From assembly GCA_910584475.1 (NCBI GenBank), contig CAJUBD010000034.1, positions 1 to 9,150 on the forward strand: a stretch of 9,150 bases of DNA, in the 5' to 3' direction. The translations under genes were made by a program, and so were the position numbers. This stretch comes from an uncultured Treponema sp. (GTDB taxonomy: Bacteria; Spirochaetota; Spirochaetia; Treponematales; Treponemataceae). Of the stretch, positions 1 to 5,813 are shown piece by piece. The notes under the pieces were generated by a model. It was not told where the DNA came from and ran no database searches. It saw only the letters and a list, made by a program, of their open reading frames with translations. Within the stretch, counting starts at the first letter, position 1; each line of letters starts with the position of its first letter.

Positions 1-54
1 TGCCCTGCCCGCAAAAAATAAGGAGGTTTTTTCAATATGAAAAAATTGATTGGT
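1..54 (+). repeat. OMP leader repeat, copy 1 (cut by window edge)
   Basis: These 54 bases are identical to 6565-6618 and, in inverse orientation, to 5137-5190. They carry the right arm of the 5'-UTR hairpin, the ribosome-binding site AAGGAGG (20-26), and the first six codons of OMP1. The window starts inside the repeat, so its promoter part and its full length cannot be seen. It shows that OMP1 belongs to the same leader-sharing family as OMP2 and OMP3. Confidence 0.9.
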
Positions 55-1272
55 ATTGCCGCGGTCGCGCTTACGCTTGCGGCATCTGCTTTCGCGGAAA
101 TCTCGTTCGGGGCGTGGCTTCGAACAATGATTATGCCTATTTCTGGCGACGGAGATGATGTCAAGGCGTTTATGACAAACTCTTGGTGGAACAACATTCG
201 TCCTGCCAGATTGGACATCACCGGCGTTACCGAGAACGAAAAGGCGGGAATGCGACTTCAGTTCTTCCCGGAGAACTTGCAGTCAGACGGCATGATTGGC
301 GACAACGCCTACATGTGGATAAAGCCGTGGGATTGGATCAGGCTTACTGCCGGTAAATTCGGTGATGGCGACACGGGACTTCGCGGCGACTTCGCTTACG
401 GATCTTGGCAATGGCTTAGATCTTTCAACGGCATCCGCGGAGACGAAGGCTTCACTTTCTCGGACATCGCCGGCATAGGAGCGAGGCTCGAGCTTTTCCC
501 AGTCGAAGGGCTCAAAATCGTGGCGTTCGTGCCTTATCCCCAGGACGCGGACAAAGCGTACAGAGTGTACGAGAAGACGGCTGTGGCGGCGGCATACACC
601 ATCGGCGACATCGGACGCGTCAAGGCGCAGTGGCTCGGCAAGTTCGATGAAGTTGACTTCACTGACGGCAAAAATAAATACTTCGGCGACATTGAAGTGG
701 CGTTCGACCTTACGGCGGTCGAAAACCTCTACCTCACGGTGGGCGCGAAAATCGGCATAATGGACGGCAACTACTACAACAAAGGAAGCGATGCCACGTT
801 CAAGTTGAAAAAGCCTACCGCAGCCGGACAGTCTGCTGAGTACGAGGTAGACAAAAAGGCTGGCGATCCTGGTCTTGCGGAGCTTGCGGTCGTGACACTC
901 GGAGCGTCCTACAACATCTTTGACAACTTCAAAATCAGTCTCGCTGGCGGCGTGCAGTTCTTCAACAAAATTGATGGCTTTGAGGCGGACCCGCGATGGA
1001 GCATAGGACTTGGTTTGGACTATGGTCTTACGGACATGCTCAAACTCACAGCCGACGTTCGCTATATCAGCAAGCTCAACTACACCAAAGGCGGCGTTGA
1101 AGATGTCGATGACGGCGTTTCGTTCCTCGTAGGAATCGAGCACAACTTCTCGACAAACGTGCTCTGGGGTATCGGATTCGAGGGAGTTACGAACGGCCAT
1201 GGATTCGCCGGCGGAAACCTCGCAGACGGATTCGCTTGGGCAGTTCCTGTAAAGGTTCAGCTGTCTTTGTAA
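37..1272 (+). CDS. Outer-membrane beta-barrel protein, paralog 1 (OMP1)
   Basis: The 411-residue product is a predicted outer-membrane protein, perhaps a porin; its substrate is unknown. Residues 1-20 are a signal peptide (MKKLIG, hydrophobic core, SAFA before EISFG). The rest shows alternating polar/hydrophobic strands rich in Gly, Asp and aromatic residues, with no helical membrane span. Motifs shared with the two paralogs here are WLR near 27, MTNSW near 46, PWDW, RGDFAYGSWQW, PVEGLK, and AFDLTAVENLYLTVGAKI at 222-239. The start is fixed by AAGGAGG 10 nt upstream and by the identical leader in the paralogs. It is the most divergent of the three: it ends in QLSL rather than the terminal Phe typical of BAM substrates, and it has an extra lysine-rich loop after GAKIGI (about 247-285). 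Its last 66 bp are duplicated at 2664-2729. Family recognition is from overall pattern, not from a named domain. Confidence 0.88.
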   Translation: MKKLIGIAAVALTLAASAFAEISFGAWLRTMIMPISGDGDDVKAFMTNSWWNNIRPARLDITGVTENEKAGMRLQFFPENLQSDGMIGDNAYMWIKPWDWIRLTAGKFGDGDTGLRGDFAYGSWQWLRSFNGIRGDEGFTFSDIAGIGARLELFPVEGLKIVAFVPYPQDADKAYRVYEKTAVAAAYTIGDIGRVKAQWLGKFDEVDFTDGKNKYFGDIEVAFDLTAVENLYLTVGAKIGIMDGNYYNKGSDATFKLKKPTAAGQSAEYEVDKKAGDPGLAELAVVTLGASYNIFDNFKISLAGGVQFFNKIDGFEADPRWSIGLGLDYGLTDMLKLTADVRYISKLNYTKGGVEDVDDGVSFLVGIEHNFSTNVLWGIGFEGVTNGHGFAGGNLADGFAWAVPVKVQLSL

Positions 1273-1325
1273 ATGAAGCAAGCGCGGATTTTTCCGCGTA
1301 AGTGAAATTGTTTTTCCGTTTGTCA

Positions 1326-1454
1326 TTGTCGGGCGTGACCCGACAATCTAATCCGTCGAACAGTCAGATTCCCGTGTCAAGCACGGGAATGACCGATATG
1401 TGCAAACACGGGAATGACCGATATGTGTCAAGCACGGGAATGACGGATATGCAT
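1326..1454. repeat. Palindromes plus three tandem CACGGGAATGACSGATATG-type units
   Basis: A perfect 8-bp stem with a 5-nt loop lies at 1326-1346 (TTGTCGGG/CCCGACAA). A perfect 9-bp stem lies at 1368-1390 (ATTCCCGTG/CACGGGAAT). Three degenerate 22-26-bp tandem units follow at 1382-1406, 1407-1432 and 1433-1454, each starting CACGGGAATGAC. This resembles the short palindromic intergenic repeats found in many bacteria. The same array recurs at 2783-2911 within the second 340-bp copy. Confidence 0.75.
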
Positions 1455-1465
1455 AAAAAAAAGGC

Positions 1466-1522
1466 GCTTCCCGCAGGCGCGGGAAGCCATAAAAAATGGG
1501 AGGCCGAAAGCCTCCCATTTTT
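1466..1522. terminator. Double hairpin with bidirectional intrinsic terminator
   Basis: The first hairpin (1466-1487) has a 9-bp stem GCTTCCCGC/GCGGGAAGC with loop AGGC. The second (1492-1522) has a 13-bp stem: an A5 run, then TGGGAGGC, loop CGAAA, GCCTCCCA and a T5 run. Since the stem is flanked by A5 and T5, it can terminate transcription from both sides: OMP1 on the plus strand and the Abi_2 gene on the minus strand. Confidence 0.88.
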
Positions 1523-1618
1523 CTTGTCTAGCCCGATTTTTTGCGGATGAAATGGCGCGGCACGAAAACACGAAGTCGCAATTTTTTTGTTGGGACAGAA
1601 ATAAATTTTGGTGCGCAG

Positions 1619-1650
1619 AGAATTTATTTTTCAGTGGAAAAGCGGCTCGT
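1619..1650. repeat. Short segment similar to 7897-7928
   Basis: The 3' end of the Abi_2 gene (codons EPLF, stop) and the bases just after it resemble 7897-7928 downstream of OMP3, with only a few substitutions and one shifted T. On the minus strand both read GAGCC(G/A)CTTTTC followed by TGAAAAATAAA. This could be a shared repeat or the remnant of a second related insertion. It is too short to decide. Confidence 0.45.
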
Positions 1651-2527
1651 CTTTCCATCCGGTAGGAAAGCCCATGTTAGCAAGATTGGCAGAAGGATGT
1701 TTTTCCAGAAGCGCATTGAACTTTTGCACGAAATGGTTTTTGGGCGCGACCGCATCCAAAAGGTATTTTGCAATGCAGAACGCGGCGAAAAATTTGTCGT
1801 TCGTCATTTTTTGCCCGATCCATTCTCGCGCGGTCTTTTTCGGAAGCATGGGTTTGATTCGAAGCACCTTGTTCCAAAGCCGCGCGTGGTGCGCGCAAAT
1901 GTTTCGGACATAAACCAAAGTGTGCATCCATGTTTCCAAGACTTGATGAGTTATGCCGAAAAAATTCGCGACATCTTGCTTTGCGCGGCAATTTTCCAAG
2001 CCGCAAAAAATCCGCGAAAGCTGCCCGAGTTGCAACGCTTCGAAAATCATCCACGCGGGTGGAAAAGGGTCGGAATAAGTTTCGTTGAAATGCTTGATGA
2101 AAACATCGCCGGAGCGATTCAAAGTCGCCACGAGCGAGGCGGCGGTGTCCAAAAATTCGCCCCTCCCTTTGAATGACGAAGCGTCGTTCAGCCAAAAAGG
2201 ATTTTCAAGACTTTCGGAAAAACGCTGTACAATCTGCGCACGAAACGCGATTTCAATTTTTTCTATTGCGGAAAAAACAAGCAGCCTTAATTCCCTGTCA
2301 AAAAAGTACAAGTCGAGCACTTGGTCAAAACTAGCCCCCTCCTTGTAAATGTGATTCTGCGTGTCCTGCAAGAACGAGAACATATAGCCGCTCAAACGGT
2401 AATAGCCCACCGTATTCAAGTAACGCGCCGCGCGCTCCTCGTCCGCAATGACAAGCCCCCTCCCTTTGAGAAGTTGAATCTGTCGCGCAATCGACAAAGC
2501 CGGCTTTGAAAATTTTCTTTTGTCCAT
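1631..2527 (-). CDS. Abi_2 (AbiD/AbiF-type) abortive infection HEPN protein
   Basis: The 298-residue product matches the Abi_2 family (PF07751). Members are phage-defence proteins thought to be RNases of the HEPN fold that stop growth of infected cells. Visible signatures are the N-terminal SIARQIQLLKGRGL (12-25), YYRLSGYMF (42-50), FDRELRLL (77-83), and the HEPN-type R-x4-H motif in VRNICAHHARLWN (Arg208, His213). Length is normal for the family, so the gene looks intact. The start at 2527 is preferred over an upstream ATG at 2629. It directly begins the conserved N-terminus, has AGG about 8 nt upstream, and the upstream start would read through a promoter and a structured RNA. It probably terminates at the bidirectional hairpin at 1492-1522. 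It lies alone between two 340-bp direct repeats, which suggests acquired DNA. The target and trigger cannot be read from sequence. Confidence 0.88.
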   Translation of the reverse strand: MDKRKFSKPALSIARQIQLLKGRGLVIADEERAARYLNTVGYYRLSGYMFSFLQDTQNHIYKEGASFDQVLDLYFFDRELRLLVFSAIEKIEIAFRAQIVQRFSESLENPFWLNDASSFKGRGEFLDTAASLVATLNRSGDVFIKHFNETYSDPFPPAWMIFEALQLGQLSRIFCGLENCRAKQDVANFFGITHQVLETWMHTLVYVRNICAHHARLWNKVLRIKPMLPKKTAREWIGQKMTNDKFFAAFCIAKYLLDAVAPKNHFVQKFNALLEKHPSANLANMGFPTGWKDEPLFH

Positions 2528-2530
2528 AAT

Positions 2531-2581
2531 AAAAAAACCTGCTAAGTGTGCGTGGTTGCCCAGAGGCCTAGCAGGTGCGTT
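2531..2581 (-). ncRNA. Candidate abiF-type small structured RNA upstream of the Abi_2 gene
   Basis: On the minus strand a transcript starting near 2581 would begin ACGCACC and fold into ACCTGCTA (2576-2569) paired with TAGCAGGT (2544-2537). The 24-nt apical region holds GCC-TCTG-GGC and a repeated ACGCAC. A T7 run (2537-2531) follows the stem, as in an intrinsic terminator. It sits 7-10 bp after a strong -10 box and ends just before the Abi_2 start codon. From memory, a conserved RNA motif named abiF has been described next to Abi_2/AbiF genes. The position, the stem and the terminator-like tail fit it, but an Rfam covariance search was not possible here. Alternatives are a plain attenuator or 5'-UTR hairpin. 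Confidence 0.68.
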
Positions 2582-2588
2582 ATTTAAA

Positions 2589-2617
2589 ATATTAAAGGGA
2601 AAATGAAAATTAGTCAA
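2589..2617 (-). promoter_or_regulatory. Sigma70-type promoter for the small RNA and Abi_2 gene
   Basis: Read on the minus strand: -35 TTGACT (2617-2612), a 17-bp AT-rich spacer, and -10 TAATAT (2594-2589). The predicted start falls at about 2581, immediately 5' of the hairpin RNA. This is close to consensus, so the RNA is probably made constitutively. Full-length Abi_2 mRNA would require read-through of the T-run after the hairpin. Confidence 0.75.
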
Positions 2618-2663
2618 GCGAATTCGCAAGAATTTTCAAGAAAAATTTGTAATGGAAAAAATT

Positions 2664-2729
2664 GCCGGCGGAAACCTCGCAGACGGATTCGCTTGGGCAG
2701 TTCCTGTAAAGGTTCAGCTGTCTTTGTAA
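2664..2729 (+). pseudogene. 3' fragment of OMP1
   Basis: This is a copy of the last 22 codons of OMP1 including the stop (positions 1207-1272), without the rest of the gene. By chance or otherwise, the preceding bases supply an in-frame ATG at 2652, giving a 25-residue ORF that starts MEKI. There is no clear ribosome-binding site, so it is called a remnant of the duplication. Confidence 0.85.
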
Positions 2730-2922
2730 ATGAAGCAAGCGCGGATTTTTCCGCGTAAGTGAAATTGTTTTTCCGTTTGTCATTGTCGGGCGTGACCCGA
2801 CAATCTAATCCGTCGAACAGTCAGATTCCCGTGTCAAGCACGGGAATGACCGATATGTGCAAACACGGGAATGACCGATATGTGTCAAGCACGGGAATGA
2901 CGGATATGCATAAAAAAAAGGC

Positions 2923-2979
2923 GCTTCCCGCAGGCGCGGGAAGCCATAAAAAATGGGAGGCCGAAAGCCTCCCATTTTT
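2923..2979. terminator. Bidirectional terminator, second copy
   Basis: Same double hairpin as at 1466-1522: a 9-bp stem at 2923-2944 and a 13-bp A5/T5-flanked stem at 2949-2979. On the minus strand it lies about 50 bp after the lipoprotein stop codon and should end the OMP2-lipoprotein transcript. Confidence 0.85.
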
Positions 2980-3025
2980 CTTGTCTAGCCCGATTTTTTG
3001 CGGGTCAGACAATCCACTGAAGCAT

Positions 3026-3766
3026 TTAGTTCATGGGAATTTCGCTGTCAATCTTTTCTACGACATTTGTTCGAATGTCGTCTTTCATCGCCTCTACCGC
3101 TGCAGTCACAGTTGTAATGGCAGCCTTAGACACTTTCTTATTTTCAACAAGTGTGTTAAAGGCTTTGATCGCAGTATCAGCGGCATCAATTTTTGTTTTG
3201 CATGTGTCCGCGTCTTCCTTGCTGAGAGCCGCCTTGAGGGCGGCAGCCGCGTCGAGGTACGCGCTCATGTTTCCGCTTTGCCTTGAATTGAGTCCGTCTT
3301 TGGCGATATCTTTGATATTCTCAACATCGTCTTCAGCCTCCTCGAGAACATCGATATGCTTTTTAATGGCATCCTTGTAAACGAACGCTTTGTGGTAGGT
3401 CTTCTCATCCTTGAACTTCGTCTTCATGGCTTTGAGACATCGCGTAATAGAGTCAGCTTTAGATGAATTGAGGTAATAACGATTAATTTTATTCTTCAAC
3501 ATTTCGAAATAAGCCGCGAGACAGTCTTCGCAGTCGCCGAGAATCGTCATCATATCAGCGTGCGCCTCTTTGAGCGACTTGATTTCCTTGTCTGTCACAT
3601 TCTGCTCGAAATCGAGCGAGTCAACGTAACTGTCGATTTGGGCGGTCAACAAATACTTTGGCTTTGACGCGTCTTCAATGTCGTCAACGCTGTCGCTGCA
3701 CGCGACGAGACCCATCGCGAGAGCCATTGAGACGGCGACCGCCGCCAATTTAAACATATTTTTCAT
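3026..3766 (-). CDS. Predicted lipoprotein of unknown function
   Basis: The 246-residue product has a type II signal peptide: basic start MKNMFK, a hydrophobic stretch, and lipobox LVAC with the lipidated Cys at residue 23, followed by SDSVDD. The mature part is acidic and Lys/Ala-rich and predicted largely helical, with a CEDC pair near residue 103. No known domain was recognised. The start at 3766 is chosen because GGAGGT (3778-3773) lies 6 nt upstream and the signal peptide begins there; a longer reading from 3868 overlaps the OMP2 end. The gap to the OMP2 stop is only 23 bp and no promoter is evident between them, so the two genes probably share one transcript. An envelope-anchored partner of OMP2 is possible but is inference. 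Confidence 0.85.
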   Translation of the reverse strand: MKNMFKLAAVAVSMALAMGLVACSDSVDDIEDASKPKYLLTAQIDSYVDSLDFEQNVTDKEIKSLKEAHADMMTILGDCEDCLAAYFEMLKNKINRYYLNSSKADSITRCLKAMKTKFKDEKTYHKAFVYKDAIKKHIDVLEEAEDDVENIKDIAKDGLNSRQSGNMSAYLDAAAALKAALSKEDADTCKTKIDAADTAIKAFNTLVENKKVSKAAITTVTAAVEAMKDDIRTNVVEKIDSEIPMN

Positions 3767-3789
3767 TTCTATACCTCCGTATGAAAAAA

Positions 3790-5154
3790 TTAGAACCAGC
3801 AGCTGACCGCGATCGGCACCGCCCACGCGAAGTCGTTTTCGTGCTTGAGGTTTCCGAGGAAGCCGCATCCGCCAGTCGTGCCCTGGAAGCCGATTCCGAC
3901 ATAGCCGTTGCTGGAGCAGGCATACTGCAAGCCCACGAGGAAGCTGAACTGCGGATCTGTTGACTTGCCAGCCTCTGTGTCTCCGATGAAGAGTCCGCGG
4001 AAGTCCGCGTTCAAAGTAAGAGCGTCGGTCAAACCAACGTCAAGTCCGACTCCGAACTGGAAGCTCGGGTCGTTCTTTTCGTAAGTCTGAACGCCGAAGC
4101 TCGCAGACACTCCGAGGTTGTCCAAAATCTTGTAAGACGCGCCCAAGGCGACCTTGAGGAAGGCGAAGTCCTCCTTGTCTTCCAACAAGTCCTTGTAGCC
4201 GCTTTCGGCGATTGAGATTTTCGCGCCGACAGTGAGGTAGAGGTTTTCGACCGCCGTAAGGTCGAACGCGACGTTGATGTCTCCATAGTACTTTTGCTCG
4301 CCGGATGCGTCCACGGCGGCAAAGTAATTCTCTTTAGACATAAGATCATAATCAAACAATGCTTTAAGCAACTTGGCATCGTCGCTGTCATCTTTCCATG
4401 CGCTTCCTGCCTGTATTGCCTTATCCTTAAGATCAAGTTTCGCCAACTCAATATCTTTTCCCGACGCATAGTAGTAGGCCTTGTCTCCGACGACGACTCC
4501 ATATCCGGCGTCATGACCTTTGTTCTTGTATTTGCGAGCGCCTTTTCCGCCCCAGCCGACCTTGATGGTGCCGACATCGGCGATGGTGTACTTGGCCGCC
4601 GCGTCAGACTGCTCGAGCATCTTGTACGCCTTGTCCCAGTTGGAGGCTATCCAACCGCCCATCGGGAGATTCCACATGATCACGAGACCTTCCACAGGGG
4701 TGATTTCAAGCTGCATGCCGCTCTTCGCTCCGAGTTTGTCGAAAGTCAAGCCCTCGTCTTCAAAAATCCAGTTCGCCGGACGAATCCAGTTCCAAGAGCC
4801 GAAGCAGAGGTCGCCGCGGAAAGTCGTGTAATCCCACGCGCCCAATGAAACCTTGAGCCAGTCCCATGGCTTCGCCCAGATGACTTGGTTGTCACCATTG
4901 GCGATTCCGTTGTTGGCATCGTTGAAGACGCTCATCGAGAAACCGACTTTTCCGTCCTCCGACGTACCATTGATGTCAACGCGGGCAACGCGAGCGCCCC
5001 AACCCCAGGAGTTCGTCATTCCAGAGTAGATGTTATCGCCATCTCCAGCCACGGGCGCGGCAACAACGCGAAGCCACGAGCCGAACGAGATTTCCGCGAA
5101 GGCGGAAGTGGCGACCAGCGCCGCCAGGACCGCCGTACCAATCAATTTTTTCAT
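3790..5154 (-). CDS. Outer-membrane beta-barrel protein, paralog 2 (OMP2)
   Basis: The 454-residue product is a predicted outer-membrane barrel, closest within the window to OMP3. The signal peptide is residues 1-20 (TSAFA before EISFG), and the C-terminus ends SCWF, with the terminal Phe expected of a BAM substrate. Shared motifs are WLRVVAAPVAGDGD, MTNSW (46-50), ARVARVDINGTSED (55-67), KPWDWLKVSLG, FRGDLCFGSWNW (112-123), LEITPVEGL, VAFDLTAVENLYLTVGAKI, and YACSSNGYVGIGFQGTTGG. It has an 87-residue stretch at 204-290 where OMP3 has 12 residues. That stretch is probably an enlarged surface loop and looks AT-richer than its flanks. The start is fixed by AAGGAGG and the leader shared with OMP1/OMP3. 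Its -10 box TACAAT is present but no -35 box precedes it, so it may be off in the orientation shown. The transported substrate is unknown. Confidence 0.88.
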   Translation of the reverse strand: MKKLIGTAVLAALVATSAFAEISFGSWLRVVAAPVAGDGDNIYSGMTNSWGWGARVARVDINGTSEDGKVGFSMSVFNDANNGIANGDNQVIWAKPWDWLKVSLGAWDYTTFRGDLCFGSWNWIRPANWIFEDEGLTFDKLGAKSGMQLEITPVEGLVIMWNLPMGGWIASNWDKAYKMLEQSDAAAKYTIADVGTIKVGWGGKGARKYKNKGHDAGYGVVVGDKAYYYASGKDIELAKLDLKDKAIQAGSAWKDDSDDAKLLKALFDYDLMSKENYFAAVDASGEQKYYGDINVAFDLTAVENLYLTVGAKISIAESGYKDLLEDKEDFAFLKVALGASYKILDNLGVSASFGVQTYEKNDPSFQFGVGLDVGLTDALTLNADFRGLFIGDTEAGKSTDPQFSFLVGLQYACSSNGYVGIGFQGTTGGCGFLGNLKHENDFAWAVPIAVSCWF

Positions 5155-5180
5155 ATTGAAAAAACCTCCTTATTTTTTGC

Positions 5181-5203
5181 GGGCAGGGCACTGCGCCCCG
5201 CCC
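5181..5203 (-). promoter_or_regulatory. 5'-UTR GC-rich hairpin of OMP2
   Basis: GGGCGGGGC pairs with GCCCTGCCC (9 bp, one G-U) around loop GCAGT. It lies between the predicted transcription start and the ribosome-binding site, identical to the OMP3 hairpin. Hairpins at mRNA 5' ends often stabilise abundant envelope-protein mRNAs (E. coli ompA); this role is inferred here. Confidence 0.7.
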
Positions 5204-5214
5204 CATTGTTTAAA

Positions 5215-5220
5215 ATTGTA
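5215..5220 (-). promoter_or_regulatory. Orphan -10 box of OMP2, no -35
   Basis: TACAAT on the minus strand is in the same context as in OMP3. Seventeen bases upstream the hexamer is CCGCCT (5243-5238). Spacings of 16 or 18 give nothing closer to TTGACA, and no extended -10 TGn is present. In this orientation the OMP2 promoter looks crippled. Confidence 0.7.
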
Positions 5221-5254
5221 ACGCACGTTTAAATTTTAGGCGGTTTTTGGCGAT

Positions 5255-5275
5255 GGGAGGGTTAGGGGGGAGGGG
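5255..5275 (+). other. G-quadruplex motif
   Basis: The plus strand has four G-runs (3, 3, 6 and 4) with loops of A, TTA and A. This meets the standard intramolecular G4 pattern with very short loops. It lies 35 bp outside the OMP2 -10 box, inside the putative invertible segment. A second, looser G-run cluster follows at about 5293-5316. Confidence 0.75.
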
Positions 5276-5381
5276 AAGATACGCGCGTCGTGGAGGGGCG
5301 GTGAAAAGGGCATGGGAGGGGCGTTTCGCTCGGGAAGAAAGATGTGTGGGAGGGGAATGTTTTGTGGCTTGGAGCGCATCT

Positions 5382-5391
5382 GGGGGGGGGG
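5382..5391 (+). repeat. G10 homopolymer tract
   Basis: Ten consecutive G residues follow CATCT. Tracts of this length are prone to slipped-strand changes. In Treponema pallidum, poly-G length upstream of some tpr genes affects their expression. Here the tract is about 165 bp from the OMP2 -10 box and in no convincing gene, so a direct role is uncertain. Confidence 0.8.
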
Positions 5392-5813
5392 CACATGAGG
5401 GCGTTCCGCGTGATGGGCTGATTGGATTTGCCCGCGCGGTTCGCGTTTTTTTTGACGTGATGAAAAAGGCTGCCAGGGATGGCGTGTGGCGGGGAGCAGG
5501 GATTGCAGTCCTTGCCCTTTGCCATTGCGGACGAGTTTGCGAATGTGTCAATTTGACTTGCCGACGGCAATTTGAAACGCGCGTGACGGCTCAATCTCTG
5601 CGTTCTTACCGTGCAAACTTTGGACAACGCGAAGCGGTGCGAACGAGCAAGCGGAAATCGAGAAATTCAAGAAATCGGTTCGCCAACAGACTCGCAACAT
5701 GAGACTTTCGGCAAAGTGCCCGACGATTTTTTAAAAAGTTCTTTTTCATTCCAAAGCCATCAAGCGCATCGAAACGAGAAACGACAGCGAATACGCAGTC
5801 TTGGAACAAAATC
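5392..5813. other. Intergenic stretch without a supported gene
   Basis: Several frames are open on both strands but none has a good ribosome-binding site, a recognisable domain or protein-like codon use. A 68-residue frame starting with GTG at 5611 and a 151-residue frame starting with TTG at 5247 are the longest on the plus strand. The segment around 5395-5535 has the feel of a repeated intergenic block seen in treponemes, but this is an impression only. Confidence 0.4.

Larger units (their letters stand above)
1207..1546. repeat. 340-bp perfect direct repeat, copy 1
   Basis: By eye this segment matches 2664-3003 base for base at a constant offset of 1457. The flanking bases differ at both ends (c/t on the left, a/g on the right). 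It contains the last 22 codons of OMP1 including the stop, a palindrome and tandem-repeat tail, and the bidirectional terminator. Together with copy 2 it brackets the abortive-infection gene. Confidence 0.95.
2664..3003. repeat. 340-bp perfect direct repeat, copy 2
   Basis: Identical by eye to 1207-1546. Copy 1 is attached to the whole OMP1 gene. Copy 2 has only the gene's tail and sits next to the convergent lipoprotein gene. The simplest ancestor is OMP1, one tail, then lipoprotein, with 1457 bp (the 1117-bp unique segment holding Abi_2, plus one 340-bp copy) added later. Confidence 0.95.
5137..5230 (-). repeat. 94-bp inverted repeat arm (OMP2 leader)
   Basis: Perfect reverse complement of 6525-6618. 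Read toward OMP2 it holds AAACGTGCGT, the -10 box TACAAT (5220-5215), the 5'-UTR hairpin, AAGGAGG (5171-5165), and codons 1-6. Identity stops sharply after codon 6; from codon 7 OMP2 and OMP3 differ at most third positions, although the proteins remain similar. Confidence 0.97.

Noticed and set aside
283..1326. Long minus-strand open frame (347 residues)
   Set aside because: It is antisense to OMP1, with no signal, domain or ribosome-binding site; it reflects the codon bias of OMP1.
1382..1454. Possible CRISPR-like array of three spaced repeats
   Set aside because: The units are contiguous 22-26-bp tandem copies without unique spacers, and no cas genes are present.
1302..1550. Small plus-strand ORF, repeated at 2759-3286
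   Set aside because: It lies in the palindromic tail and terminator, which explain it; the second copy merely extends antisense into the lipoprotein gene.
4294..4848. Plus-strand open frame of 184 residues
   Set aside because: Antisense shadow of OMP2 with no family resemblance.
5247..5702. Plus-strand 151-residue open frame
   Set aside because: Starts with TTG, passes through the G4 and G10 tracts, has no ribosome-binding site and low-complexity Gly/Arg sequence; not supported as a gene.
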